A DNA stretch of 64,000 nt, taken from the NCBI GenBank assembly GCA_024500155.1, contig CM044868.1:41612165-41676164 (forward strand). The letters are read 5' to 3'. Origin of the DNA: Chenopodium formosanum. Taxonomy: Eukaryota; Streptophyta; Magnoliopsida; Caryophyllales; Amaranthaceae. Under the pieces are notes generated by a model. That model did no database searches, had not been told where the DNA came from, and saw only the letters and a list, made by a program, of their open reading frames with translations. This document shows, one piece after another, positions 44,021 to 56,396 of the stretch; position 1 is the stretch's first letter; the number at the start of each line of letters is the position of its first letter. Position numbers and translations under genes: made by a program.

Positions 44021-44066
44021 GAGGAATTTTAAAGGGAGGAATGTTAGGCATTTCTAAATGCATAAC
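44021..44066 (+). repeat. MULE left terminal inverted repeat
   Basis: Starts GAGGAATTTT and ends AAATGCATAAC; includes the internal palindrome GCATTTCTAAATGC. Confidence 0.9.
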
Positions 44067-46306
44067 TAGGGGCATTGAGGTAATTTCACGTTGTTTTGTT
44101 TACTTCCAGCTAGGCTCCTGGACACTGTTTTGCTTTATGGTTGTATTTTTTTGGTATTTCATGTCGTATGTACGATGTATCTTGTCTGAAATACTTCTTA
44201 CCTATATTTGTCTTAATTCGAATTCAATTCTTCCCTCTCTCTCATTCTTTCTGTCTCATTCTCTCTCCTCTGGAGGTCGAAATTGTTCTTCTTTCTTTGT
44301 TTGTTCCACCGGCCGTCTTCTCCTCCACTTTGTTCTTAAATTATACACGATTTGAGTCGCGTGTTGGTACTTGAAGAACGGTTCCTGTTAGACGAGCTCA
44401 ACCCTGCGAACGAGTAAGTCCTTCTTCTCTTCCACTTCGATGTTGTACCCAGTAATTGTTTGACAAAGTACGAAATTGTTAGAACCCTAAGTCGACTTGT
44501 TGTTTTGATTTGATGAAGATTGAAGCATGTATTGTAGTTTATTAAATCGATATAGGGTTTGATCCTGATTTTGTCTGATATAATGTTAATGTTAGGTTTT
44601 GCGATAATTAATTTAGTCGCTTTCAATAGATTGTAGTTTGTGTTGTGGTTTATTGAATTTACTCCTTTTGAATTGAATGTAGTTTGTTTTCGTGCTGTAA
44701 TTTGCCCCCTTTCCCTTTACACGGAGTAACTGGGGTTATGATTATCTTCATTCAGCAGAAAGAATTACAATTTAGGGTTTGAATTGACTTTAGTATGTTT
44801 CGTTCACCAATTTTCTCCGTTGTTGAGTTATTGAGTTGTTGAATTATGTCATGGAATTGATAGAGTTACATATCATGGTTTAATTGTTTGATGTAATGTC
44901 TATTTTTGTTACTTCAATTGGATTTAGTCATTTCTAGTAATGGATTGTGTGATGCTGGTGGATTTTGGTCCAGGGTTGTTATATAATGGACTAAACTGCT
45001 TACAGTTAGTTTGCGTATGTGTAGATTGCAGGAGTTGGATGTAATTTTGTGTTTGTTTTTGATTGAGTGTGTAATTTTGTTGTTGTGTTTTAGCTGGTTT
45101 CGGTGGATACTTATTGGCACTTTTTTTGAAACCGCACGTGAAGTAAATTATGAAGAAAAAGTCTGTGGTTCGGAATTTAGGTTGGCAAAAGGGGGTAAGT
45201 CATTTATAAGGTTTTGTGTGTTGTGTAAACTATCCTGGAAATTGATATTAAATTTTTGGTTTGGTATTGGGTTTAGGTCACTTTGAAGTCTTGTAAAGGA
45301 TTCGTAAAGGGGCAAGGGTCTCCTAAAATATGTAAGGGGCAAGGGGCTTCTAAAATACCTAATGGTCAAGACCCTTCTAAACTACTTGTCCCTAACAGCA
45401 AAATCAATGCTAAGCAATACCGTAGGGCTTATGTGAAATGAATTCCCGGATTTGGTCTTAATGAGAACTACACCGTATTCATAATAAAGTTATGAATACT
45501 ACACATTATAACATTAATACAACAAGTACCAGTCAACAACAACACGGGAATTAAACTAAACGGGAATCAAACAACACACGAATCAAACTAAACGTTTGGA
45601 TTCGGTCAAATAAAACTTTAAGACTTTGCTATCTACTAAATCCCCCCCTTTTCATTTCTAAACCCCTAGACCCTAAACTACACAAAGGGAACGTACTTCA
45701 AGTAGTACCTTATTATATGTCAGTCATACCCTTTTATATGTTCAATGGAACCCTTTCAAATCTACTAATTCCCATCCTATTCAATAAAAATCACTTCTAT
45801 GTTCTCACTGGTACCCTTTCATTTGTCAGTGGTACCCTTTCATATCTACTAAATCCCATCCTTTTCACTAGAGGTCTGTAGGTGCACCCCACCTATTTTT
45901 GGGTCGGATTGTATCACGTGATAGGGGACCACATTGAAAGTTTATATGGTACCATCGAATCCTCAGTGGTATTATTTACGCAGAAATTTTTTACTAAAGA
46001 ATGTATACTACCATTATGTGCATATTTGGTATCACTTGTATATTCAGTGGTAACATTTGATCATCCAATGATACCAGAAATGTGCATTTGTTTGTCTATC
46101 TCATTGAATTACAATTAAATAGTATAGGAATTAAATTAAAACTAAATAGTTTATCTCATTGAATTAGAAACTAAGGCAAACAGCATTGAATTATATTCAA
46201 TCGTGGGTTGATTATGGAAAAGAAAGCCCCAACTTTTGAAGAATTTCTTACACTAAAAAAACAGCACTACTCATATGGTTAGGCAAAGTACTGACACTAA
46301 TTGATT
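44067..46306. other. MULE left arm, non-coding
   Basis: It contains a C/T-rich stretch, a possible captured leader exon followed by intron-like AT-rich sequence (cgaacgagtaagtcc near 44409), and degenerate tandem repeats at 45628-45870. No protein family is recognised. Confidence 0.5.
45628..45870. repeat. Degenerate repeats in the MULE left arm
   Basis: The word tctactaa-tcccatcc recurs at 45632, 45761 and 45845 (last interval 84 bp), interleaved with TGGTACCCTTTCAT-type words. Confidence 0.7.
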
Positions 46307-49300
46307 CTAACTCCTACGTGATGCAGCTGGAGTTGGTGGTGGAGTAGCGGGTGGCCTGGTACGTGGAAGTATTGGAACGAACCCTCCTTGCCTGGATGCA
46401 GCTGATGCAGGAGACACAAGGCTTCTCCACCCGCGAACGGGGATCGGATAAGGAACATTGGCAATTGGAAAGTGTGAATAAGGAAGGTACCCACCCTGCT
46501 GGGAAGAAATCTGGAAACCATGAAATTGCTGAACACCTCCACCGATAGAGGTAAAGTTTCCAATTGACCCATCCATATCCACCATCTGAATACCTCCAAC
46601 AGAATGTGGGCTGTATTGATAATGAGCATGGTGCTGAAACATATTGGACGGAGTTGCCTGCATACATATCGTGGCAAAACTAAAGTAATATTTTTAATTC
46701 CAATCGACTATGGATAAATAATAACAAAAGAGTTAGAACAAATTACCTGGGGCATTGTTGATGAACTTGGAGTAGTAAAGCCTGCCTGTGAATCTGTTTT
46801 CTTTTTTGCTTCAGTGGTCTTTGACTTTTTGGCAGTCTTTCTTGGTTTCCCAAGGCACGACTTATACCTTGAATCAGTGGTGCGATGAGCAGGCCTCTTA
46901 GGAAGTGGAGGATCTTCCTCTACAGCATTTTGGGGGTCACAAATACCTTGTCTTTGCGTTGAAGGTGTACTATTATTTCCTTTTTCCCTGGCCACAGATG
47001 AAGGTGTACCAACTAACCCCTTCTTGATAACCACTGCGATCTTCTCATCCACTTGCAGTTCCAGAAGCTGTAATGCTTGCATTACCACTGCAGTTGATTC
47101 AAGGTATGCCGATGCCTTAGAACACAACGACCCAAACCTGACCATCATTTTATCAAACCTACAAACCTCGGCTGTTTTGTTAGGGTCATGGTAACAAACC
47201 TTGACCCGTGTGTGCTTTATTATGACATCTTTCCTCCACTTCCGTAAGATGTATTTATCAGGGATTTCATAACAATTACTCCTCTCGTACACCTTTATCA
47301 TGTGGCGACAAATGATGCCAGCACAATCAAACATCCTACAGTCACATGAAACTTCTTTACTTGAACTATCATACATAAGCTTATACTCCCTCTTCATCTT
47401 TGAAGGTTTCTCCTTCCTACAGTTTTTGGGTTTATACCAAACTCGATCCTCCACAATGTGTTCAGTCACATTATCAGAAAGTTTGTTTCTATGAATCTCA
47501 CTAACATACATTACGCGACTGCACTCTCTTTGCACCTCCTTGAATTTGGCATCTGTGTACACCTTCTGGGAAACCAATTCAGCTGGAAAGTCACTATACG
47601 CTTGTCAAACATACCTCTCATTATTGTCATTAGCCCTTTTCTCACTAGTAGATCTAACCTCCAAGGCATCAACATACCGCTCCACTAACTCAGACAGCAA
47701 TGTGTGCTTGCTCAGGTATCCATCAAAAAACCTATGAATACTCTCAACACGCTGCGTTATTTTCATGCCAGCCCATAACAAGTGCTTCAAATAGGCAGGA
47801 ACCCACATCTGACGCTCCTCATACAACCCTGTCCATTATATTTTACTACAATTCATCACAATGTAGGCCTTGTTGAAACCGGAAGGTCCTCCACATTGGA
47901 AACACCCACAGCCACAACAGAACACACACAACCAAGTACACACACAGAACAAAACACACAAACCAGAACACAGACACACAAGTACACACACAGAACAGAA
48001 CACAAAGCGCAGAACACAAACAAACAACAATTGACACAAGCCATTCCAAGCATAAAAAGGCATTTACAGAAGACTTCCTCATACAAATAGAAAAAACCCA
48101 ACAGGGGACATACAATAAACAACAATACCCATCCAATTAAATATTCAAGGACTTTTATACATAAACAAGAACAAACATGTTAGTCATTCATCATCTTCTA
48201 ATTCATGTTTCTTGATCACTGCTTGCCAATTACTCTCAAACTCTTCACAATCTAGGCTGTCATAAATTGCATTCTCGAGGTCCTCATGCATAGATGGATA
48301 ATTAGGGAGCTTGCCCAATTTCTTGCCAAATTTCTGAGTAATGTGCCAAATGCACTATCGGTGAGTGCTTTCCTTCATGGTCAGCTTCAACGCTTTCCTT
48401 ATTGCCGAGTCTCGATCAGTAAGAATCCCAATGGGCTTTTTCTCGCCCATACACCGCAACCAGTTTGAGAACACCCACTCAAAAGTTTTTGAAGTCTCAC
48501 GGGATACTAGTGCACAACCAAACAAAATTGTTTGACCGTGGTAATTCACCCTAACAAAGTTACAAAATGGTAACTTGTATTCATTCGTAAGGTATGTGGA
48601 ATAAAAAACGACTACATCACCAAATTCCTCGTAGGCGACCCGACTCCTTGCATCTACCCAAAGCACATCTTGTAGGCGCCCCAGCTCATCTACACAATAC
48701 GTGTGAAAAAAATTAGAATTATCATCTACCATTCGCTTAAAGTAAGCAAACATGGCCTTTGTATCACCCTCCTCAAATTGCTCCTTTCTTTTTTTCGCCA
48801 CATCTTCGTGTAGATCTTGTTGTGTGAATTGCATGTTCTCCCTACCATTTCTTTGTCGGGCCATACAGTTAAAAATCTGAGCTATGGGAACTCCAGCCCT
48901 ACGATCATTCAACAATTGTTGCACCAAGTGGGGATTGTCATTGAGGAACTTTTTCCTAAATTTTGTAATGTTTTTTGACTTGCTTGGAGTAGGATTGTGA
49001 CCGACATGTTCAAGATGCACCCTCTTAATCAACCAGTCACCATCCTTATTCACAGTGGCATTCAAATGAACAACACAATCCACTTTTTTGCTTTTCATTT
49101 TAATCAACACTTCTTCACAAATCTGAGAATCACTCACAAAAGTACACCCGGTTTTCTTCCTCTTCCTTCCTGGCAAACCGTAGCATTCACAAGTCCATGT
49201 CACGTTTCTCTTATCCTTTGCATTCGCTCCTTTCCCTATTGTTGCTCCACACGACCGAACAACACCAAAACCTTCCTGTTTCCCATAATTCCTAAAGTAC

Positions 49301-50166
49301 TCATCAATTTTTTGCCAACTATCAAACACCATTCCCAAAGTTGGAGGGGGAAGTGAAACCTCTACATTCGCAAACTCTTTAATCTCCACACTAATAGCCA
49401 CATTACTCTGTCCTTTTATAGGAGTTTTATAGGACTCCTCCCCAACATTCACCTACATTCATTACAATAATTACATGAAGTGAATATAATAATTACTTTT
49501 GTAAAAAACAAAATATAATAATTACGGCCATGATTAATACATATCAGCAATATGCCAAATAATGATTAATAAAATAGTGATAATTAAATCACAACACCCA
49601 TGTCATACATTTCCAACATATTGATTCCATTAAGAAATATTTAATTCCTTATTATAACAACAAACAACCCATCCCAAGAACAAACAATCTAAACACCACA
49701 TATCAGAATTGCATGCTTACACGCTAATCCACAGATTGAGTAAAAATCAATCCCAATGTGCATAAAATCAAGCTATAATGGCAAGCCCTAATTTCAAAGA
49801 TTTTGAAATTCACCAAACTAATACCCACAACAAATATAACAGGTAAAAGAACCCAAATTGATATACTTACGAACGACATAATAATAGAACCCACAGTAGA
49901 GAAAGTTACCTCCTTAGCAATTCTTCAATTGCTGCTGCACGAGCTTCCTCTTCGTTAACAACGTCTTGCTCCTCTGAACCACCGACAATCACGCCTTCCT
50001 CCGCTACATTTCCGACATCAACGACTCCCTCTGCTGGAATAACTCCGACTTCCTCCGCAACGACATTGTTCTCCGCTGCTGCCCAATGTCCCCCTACTAA
50101 ACCAGATTCAACCTCTATACAATTTTGTAAAAATGGATCATCCAAGATTAACATCTTCCTTGCCAT
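46307..50166 (-). pseudogene. FAR1/MULE transposase, decayed
   Basis: The apparent structure has an acidic first exon (50166 to about 49910) and a main exon from about 49452. An intron lies at about 48177-47832 (TG-rich, GT-AG), then an exon to about 46746, and a short intron to a last Gln/Pro-rich exon ending at 46307. The order is a FAR1 DNA-binding domain (EYFRNYGKQEGFGVVR), a MULE domain with FGDVVVFYSTY, ILTDRDSAI and QRVESIHRFF carrying D, D and E, a SWIM finger (CDCRMFDCAGIICRHM), and a basic tail. Stops in place: TAG at 48355, a TGA where Trp is expected near 48186, and TGA near 47602. The first splice does not keep frame as drawn. It would bind the TIRs and cut. Confidence 0.85.
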
Positions 50167-50431
50167 TTCAACTCATAAAGAATTTTACTTTCAAGTTTTG
50201 AAATATAGGGGGGGGGGGAATATTGAAGTCAAACCAGGGGAATGAAGAACAAAACCTAACTGTGAGGAAGTCATAAAGAGAGGGTGAGTCAAAAAGTGTT
50301 TTTCGTCTACGTACACAAGTAGAATACGCTTTAACCAAATACCTTCAATTCTCTTTTTTTTTTTCCCACTTCTTCTGAACCTGTAATGCTTTTTTGGGAC
50401 CCACCCGTTACTTCCCCGCCCCGTTTCCAAT

Positions 50432-50477
50432 GTTATGCATTTCTAAATGCATAAAATTCCTCCATTTCTAGTTCCTC
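50432..50477 (-). repeat. MULE right terminal inverted repeat
   Basis: 46 bp, the complement of the left end; also contains the GCATTTCTAAATGC palindrome. Confidence 0.9.
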
Positions 50478-50487
50478 TGATGAGTAC
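50478..50487. repeat. Target-site duplication of the MULE (right)
   Basis: tgatgagtac, identical to 44011-44020. Confidence 0.93.
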
Positions 50488-51241
50488 TGACTGGACTTAC
50501 ATGGGCAATGACAGGTGAAGAAGAATGTAAAAATATGTAAATTACAATCGTTTGTATAATGAAATTTAAATTTATTACATCCTTAATTTCCGTCAAATTC
50601 AATCAGGTTTAAACTGATTCAAGACTAGCTCATTTGGATACAATCCGAATATACAAATTAATAATCTTACCTAAGTCTTGAAAACCTACATAACCATCTT
50701 AAGACTGTATAAAAGTCTAAAATTACAACACCAATATATTTTTGTATTTACTCTTAAGGAAAACTATTTATACTGTATAATTTTTGTATGTTCTGTTTTT
50801 GATTGAAAGTTTGAAGCACACTCAATCCAATTAGATCTAAAAATCCAATTTTTGAAAATTAAATCCAAATTAATGAGAAAATACAAGTTTCTCACCGTGA
50901 GAAACAAACTTTTGTTTCTCATATGCCAGAATTGTGGTGGGACCCAGAATAAATGTTATAATATTGTCTCTAGGTCTAGGTGGATAACCACACAAGTTTA
51001 CCATGGTTTGGTTGAAATAAACGACGCTATTATATATCAAAAAAAAAATTTAGAAACTTTTAATGAGAAAATTCAGAAATTTGTTAGGGAGTAAATCAAG
51101 CTTCAATAATGAAAATCAAGCTTAGTATTTACTTCAATGGAGGACATGGTTTCCTTACCCTTTAGGGTTAACCATACCCTTAATTTCACCCTTTTTCTAA
51201 GGATTTTCATTTTTAATGGCAGCGAGTGTCGTCTTCAGTAT
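50488..51241. other. AT-rich intergenic stretch
   Basis: No gene, repeat or element end recognised. An 80-codon open frame at 50852-51094 has no family features and is probably chance. Confidence 0.6.
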
Positions 51242-51733
51242 TGTTTAGGGTAAAAATACCCTAGACATGTGGACCAATGAGAGAGGCCCACATGTCAAGC
51301 TTTGGCAGGCCACCTTAGGCCACTCACCAGCTAACACGTGGCAACTTTAGAGAATAATCAGAATTGCGGCCTTCAAAGGGCCCAATTCCCGAGGAATCTG
51401 CACTTTGCGGCGCAGCCCATAAAATCTAGGTTAGGGTGACCTAGGGAAGGGCATATTTCCCAACGACCTTAAAAAGAGGGAGATATTCCCCCATTTGGGG
51501 ACACATTCAATCATTTATTACCCTCATATTCTCTCTCATCATAGAACACTTGATCTCGGAATCCAAGAAGATACTTACTTAATTTTCCGCCATTTTATTC
51601 CTTTTCAAGTTACTAACTTGACCGTTGGAGGCGGAGCTCCAACAGCTTGAGTCTCTGTTGCTTTTGCTGGTACAACTCAGCCAGACCAATCTTTGTGACG
51701 TAACTTTCCCGTGGGACAAAAACACCCAAAACA
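51242..51733 (+). repeat. Element D 5' LTR
   Basis: 492 bp, TGTTTAGGG to CCCAAAACA, close to 35857-36350. The TATA region is altered (cttaaaaagaggg near 51467 where B has CTATAAATAG). Confidence 0.9.
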
Positions 51734-51753
51734 TTTGGCGCCGTCTGTGGGGA
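51734..51753 (+). other. Element D primer-binding site
   Basis: TTTGGCGCCGTCTGTGGGGA, identical to element A. Confidence 0.75.
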
Positions 51754-51766
51754 GAGTACCTCAAAG

Positions 51767-52863
51767 ATGGTTCAAGAATCTGCACCACATCCTGACCAGC
51801 CAGTTGATCAGCCAGAGGTCTTTACTGACCAAGAGGACGATGATCCTCAGGTCAAAACCTATATAGCCAAGGATGGCTCTCTGATAACCAAGCGCCTTCG
51901 TCCCAGCGACACTCTAGAAAGAGGTTCAAGCCAGGCAGGTACAAGCCGACCACCTGGTTAGCTGGAAAGGGAAACCCATACGGCAGGTGGATCTGCTCCA
52001 GTCACCTGATACGAACTCATGAAATTTATGACTAGTTTCAAGGGTGAAATAAAGGATCTGATCACCAAGATCCGGGTTGGCTCAAGTAAGGGTCAGTCGG
52101 CAAGAAAGACTCCTCTAGAAAAGAAGAAGCCAGTCAGGGAAAGGCAACCAACTCCTCATCCAAAGGATAAGGCAGCCGGGACCCTTGACTGGTCCAAGAT
52201 TCTTTTGCCTAAGAGGAATACCAGCAATACCCACCAAAGTGAACAGCCAGGGGGAAACAATAAATCTACTCTTGATGCCCGGGAGATCATCACCCGCAAC
52301 AGGAATCAACAACTATCTGAGTCAGCTTCCACTTCAAGCTTCCTAGACAGCTTTAAGAATACATCTGCAGGGAATGCACAATCCTTGCATGAGAGCCATA
52401 CAGGCAATAATACCGTCCACTCTGGCCCTCAGATGATTGGGAATGCACCGTATGTACCGCCTATGATCTACGATCCGTATTTTCCTCACTTCATGCAGCC
52501 GACTCTCTTCGGAGGTCAGGCGGCATATAGCAATGTCCAGCCACTTGACTGGAAGCTTCGTCTGCTCCACTTGGGTGAACAACCTTCTGCGTTCACCCGG
52601 GAAATAACCGAGGCAGTACAGCCGGCCATGGTTAAAAACGTATTGGTAGGTACTTATGATTGTACCTCCAACCCAGAAGACCACCTCATGGCATACACCC
52701 ACCTCATGTATTTACAGGGGTTGGATGATACCACTTGGTGTCGATGCTTCTCGGCTACATTGAAGGGCATTGCCCAACAATGGTTTGGCAACTTTCCAGC
52801 TGGTTCAATTGATAGCTTCAAGAAGCTTGCCTTCTTATTTGCTTCTAACTTCTCAATGAATAT
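51767..52863 (+). pseudogene. Element D gag, 5' part
   Basis: One frame from ATG 51767 with in-frame TAG 51959 and TGA near 52007, then open through the gag core (WCRCFSATLKG, FASNFSMNIP) until the solo LTR inserts at 52869. Homologous to A and B gag. Confidence 0.87.
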
Positions 52864-53389
52864 CCCTGTGTAGACACCTAAAAATGTCTCCCCAAAATAA
52901 ACCCGATGATGAACACCTTTCACCGCCATTATTGGTCGGGTTGAGTATTTAATCCTTTGAGTGCTTAAATTTATGTTCTATCCAATATATTTCATGAACC
53001 AATCCAATTTCTAGCTCATTTCCCTAAACCATAATCCGTTTTCTACTTTTCGTGTCCACATCGAAAAACCGAGAGAAACTGATTTTATGGCTATATAATT
53101 TTGATCCAATAATTATTTTGTTTTATAGGCCTTGAAATAAGCTTTCCAACCATATATATCATAAGCCCAATTTCGAGCTATAACGAAAAAGATATGAGCA
53201 AAACACTAAACTCGGCCTAAAACCGCACCTTTCCACTAAAACGGCCATATATTAAAATTTACAAATAATTTTGACCTGATTCTAATTTAGTTGGAAATTA
53301 GACTTCATAAGCTTTCTAATGATATATTATATGCCTTATTCCAAGTTACGGATCAAAAGTTATGATGATTTTAAAAACGGGTAAAAGTA

Positions 53390-53830
53390 CCGTGTCACGG
53401 GAGTTTGCCCCGTCTAACTGTGCCTTCCCCCATCTGACGGTGCCTTGTGCCGTGACACGGTACTGTACATTGTGTCACGGTGCCATTTTTGAAGCTCTTT
53501 TGCGTCAAATTCCACCGTGGCACGGTACCTGCTGTCGTGACACGGTATTTCCCACCGTGTCACGATGCTTTTTCCGTGTAATTTCCGCGTTTTCCCATAC
53601 CGTGACACGGTGTACTGTACTGTGCCACGGTGGACACTGCTGTGTCACAGTACGTGTGCCGTGCCACGGAATTTTCTCTTGTTTTCACGCGTTTCACTTC
53701 CCGTAGGTCAAATATTTCCCACGTCACTCCAGTTGTCCACCGCGTAACGGGATTTTCCCCTATAAGACGGTGCCTTCTCTCGTCTGACTGTGCCTGGCAC
53801 CGTGTCACGGTATTCTCTGCCGTGTCGCGG
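53390..53830 (+). repeat. Array of CCGTGNCACGG palindromes at 20-bp period
   Basis: Eleven-bp palindromes or degenerate versions start at 53390, 53410, 53430, 53450, 53470; 53515, 53535, 53555; 53600, 53620, 53640, 53659; and 53740, 53760, 53780, 53800, 53820. Spacers are 9 bp (once 8). Groups repeat at about 85 bp (53430, 53515, 53600). The last copy ends about 60 bp before the TATA box. Confidence 0.92.
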
Positions 53831-53891
53831 TGTTATTTTTTAGGGTTTTTATCTTTTTAGGGTTCCGTGTGTTCCCTTTGCTCATTTTCCC

Positions 53892-53899
53892 TATAAATA
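53892..53899 (+). promoter_or_regulatory. TATA box of the solo LTR
   Basis: TATAAATA in ccctataaatagg, followed about 30 bp later by ttgcagttcggggaac, a plausible start region. Confidence 0.7.
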
Positions 53900-54933
53900 G
53901 GACCCCCCTTTTTTGCAGTTCGGGGAACTAATAATCATTCTCTCTCACCTTACACCAAAAATCATTCTCTTCTCCCTCTTTAACATAATTTCTAGCCTCC
54001 TTATTCTTCAATAATAATTCCCCTAAGTACTCCAAGGATTCCATACTTAACCCGAGGTTTCGTCCTTAAACCAAGGCGTAAAAGGTACACATAACTGAGG
54101 GTTTGGACCAATTAATTCTACTTTCTATTTAATTTAATTTAATTTTCATTTACTTTATATTTTTTTTATTAAAGTTACTGACAATTTATTCATGATGTAT
54201 CAATTTAAAGGAACGCGCGGAATGTGAGTAATTAATTAATTTAATTACTATTTTATTTTTATATTGCTAGTATCATGATTAGGGTTATTTTATATTTGAT
54301 TTGACTAACGCTATTATTGTTAAATTTCTTCCAATATTAATGTTTATTCTATTGTTATTATTCACTATATTGCATGTTTAAAGGGAATATGTAATTGAAA
54401 ATCACGCCTAATAAGATAATTTGGACGACCGGTTTAGGTTCCTTTTCAATCTTGTTATTAAATCAAGTGATCACAAATATTTTAGAATTATATGTTGCAT
54501 TAATATTCAACCAATTTAGCGTAATAATAGTTTGGAGCGAATTGAATATTTTGTTTGTATGCCTTTGAGATCCTAGGAATCATTTTTCACTATAAGAATC
54601 GAGTAGAGGCCAATACGGGCAAATGTGACTCCATGACTCACTTCGTACCATCATCCCTAATCCTCCTTTCGTGGTTCTGAACCATATGGAGTTAGTAATC
54701 TCATGGATTATGAATGGGGTGTAACCTTCACGAGTCAATCGTTGTTGCCTATTGTTGTCCCTTTATCGTGGTTGCCTTTTATGATCCGTGAATGGTTTAT
54801 AAGTTCCTTAAAAACTTGTTGGCGGCTCCCTACTTTCCTTGTCTCTATATGTCAATTCCCACTTCCTATGAGTGCCAAGCATATTCACCACATGCTTTAA
54901 CGTAGGCGCACTTCGAACGACGCCTACACCCTG

Positions 54934-56387
54934 CGAAGATAACAAGTCTTGACTTGAGCACCATTAAGCTGGGAGAGAGAGAACTATTACGCTCCTACGT
55001 CAGGCGGTTCAATCTGACAAGAATTCAGATTGAGGGACTGTCTGACGAGGTAGCTTTCAGAGACTTCTTTAAGGGTCTAAGAGACGGGTTGACTTTTAAG
55101 TTTGACCTTGTCAGAAAAGGGGCATTTACCCTACAGGCGGCCTTGAGGCAGGCGAAAAGCTACATTCAAGCAACAGACCTTTGCTTGCCTAGCAGCTAGT
55201 CGGACTCAAAGAAGTCTGACAAACAAAAAGACAGCTGGCCTGCTCAGCCGTCAAAGAAAAAAAAGATGAGAGCAAGAAGAGAAAAGAAGTCTGGGCGGTG
55301 GGTGATTCTGACCAGCGGTCCCAGAAGAAAAAGAAAGAGTTTAAATCGTAGGTTCCCAAGTACGAATTTAACAAGGACTGCAACTCCATCCTCATGGAGA
55401 TGCAGGACCGACTGTCTCTTGAGAAGCCGAATCTAATAAAAAGTTCCATTCAATCAAGGAACAAAAATAAATTTTGCCAATACCATGAGGAAGTTGGCCA
55501 TGACACCAACGACTACTTTAGCCTTCAACAGGCGTTGGACCGTATGGTTGATAAAGGGATGTTAAAGTCCTACATTTCTAAGTCCAAATAGACTAATAAG
55601 AAGAACCCAGGGCAATCATCTAAGACACCCCAACCTGCTAGTAGCTCGGAAACTGACAAAGAGCTGGTCTACACTGTAGCAGGCGGGTTCTCATGTGGTG
55701 CCCTTACCATCCGGGGCACCAAGAGCCATCTTCGAAAGATGGAAAATGATGATGATGAGAAAATGTTAGCTAGCTCCACCTTCCCAGACGTTTTGATCAC
55801 TAAGCATCCGCCGCCCGCATGATGATCCAGTTGTCATTGAATGTAAGGTCGCCAATCAGCTGGTTGGGAGAATTCTTGTTGACACCGACAGCTCGTCAGA
55901 CATCATCAGTTAGAGGTGCTTGTAGAAGCTAAAGTACAAGCCTAGTAGCATGCACCTGGTAAACCACCCCCTGGTTAGATTTGGAGGGGGGATGGTGTAC
56001 CCAGTCGGAAGGATTGACTTACCCATCCGGCTGGGTGAGAAAGGAGAAGGACGACACCTGGTCGTCAAGTTCTTTGTAGTTGAGGAGCTGACCGACTATA
56101 ACATTATTTTAGGTCGGCCAACTCTCAACGAGGCCAAGGCGGTAATCATTCCTTCCCTCATGCTGATCAAGTATGAGAAGGATGACAGTTTTGTTGGTTC
56201 CTTGAATGGGGATCAGAAGACGGCCCGGGGGTGTTATCTATCAGCCGTCAAGTCCACTGTGGCCTCACACGGCCAAGGACAAGAACCAATAGACATTGAC
56301 AATGTCAAGGACTTCAGCCCACCCCCACCAGTAGCCGGAAAAAAAAGAAAGGCTCATCAGCTGGTGGAGGTGAAGAAAGAGAAAAAA
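54934..56387 (+). pseudogene. Element D gag-protease, 3' part
   Basis: It resumes the gag frame (SLDLSTIKLGE) after the TSD, with TAG 55197, a one-base loss near 55260, the knuckle remnant CQYHEEVGHDTND, and TAG near 55589. A roughly 20-bp deletion near 55805 precedes protease with LVDTDSSSD, where the catalytic DTG is changed to DTD. It ends KKEKK before the UAG. Confidence 0.85.
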
Positions 56388-56396
56388 TAGCAATTA
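56388..56396 (+). promoter_or_regulatory. In-frame UAG with exact tobamovirus-type context (D)
   Basis: TAG CAA TTA. UAG-CAA-UUA is the classic tobacco mosaic virus readthrough context. It aligns with the stops of A and B. Confidence 0.7.

Larger units (their letters stand above)
44021..50477. mobile_element. Mutator-like element (MULE) with FAR1-type transposase
   Basis: It is 6,457 bp, with 46-bp terminal inverted repeats (38 of 46 positions match by eye) and a perfect 10-bp TSD. The right two thirds hold the transposase gene on the minus strand. The left 2.2 kb is non-coding with degenerate repeats. The FAR1 DNA-binding domain, MULE DDE domain and SWIM finger place it with the Jittery/FAR1-related MULEs. 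The transposase has stops, so the element now needs help in trans. Confidence 0.92.
52869..54928 (+). repeat. Solo LTR, 2,060 bp, with palindrome array in its promoter
   Basis: TGTAGACACC...CGCCTACA ends; TSD ccctg at 52864-52868 and 54929-54933 inside the gag frame of D. A TATA box lies at 53892, followed by attcattctctctc-type leader words shared with 14472-15570. The full LTR has no coding sequence and no internal region remains. The superfamily is not recognised. Confidence 0.85.

Noticed and set aside
47836..48136. Cys/Val-rich frames on both strands
   Set aside because: Translation of CA/TG-rich low-complexity sequence within a predicted intron of the MULE transposase.
50852..51094. 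80-codon open frame as a small gene
   Set aside because: AT-rich, Lys-rich, no start context, no family similarity, lies in a plain intergenic stretch.
53390..53830. CRISPR-like array
   Set aside because: The repeats are 11-bp palindromes with 9-bp degenerate spacers in a plant LTR promoter; repeat and spacer sizes and context do not fit CRISPR.
52869..54928. A full retrotransposon inside element D gag
   Set aside because: There is no internal coding region, PBS or second LTR; TG...CA ends and a 5-bp TSD fit a solo LTR.
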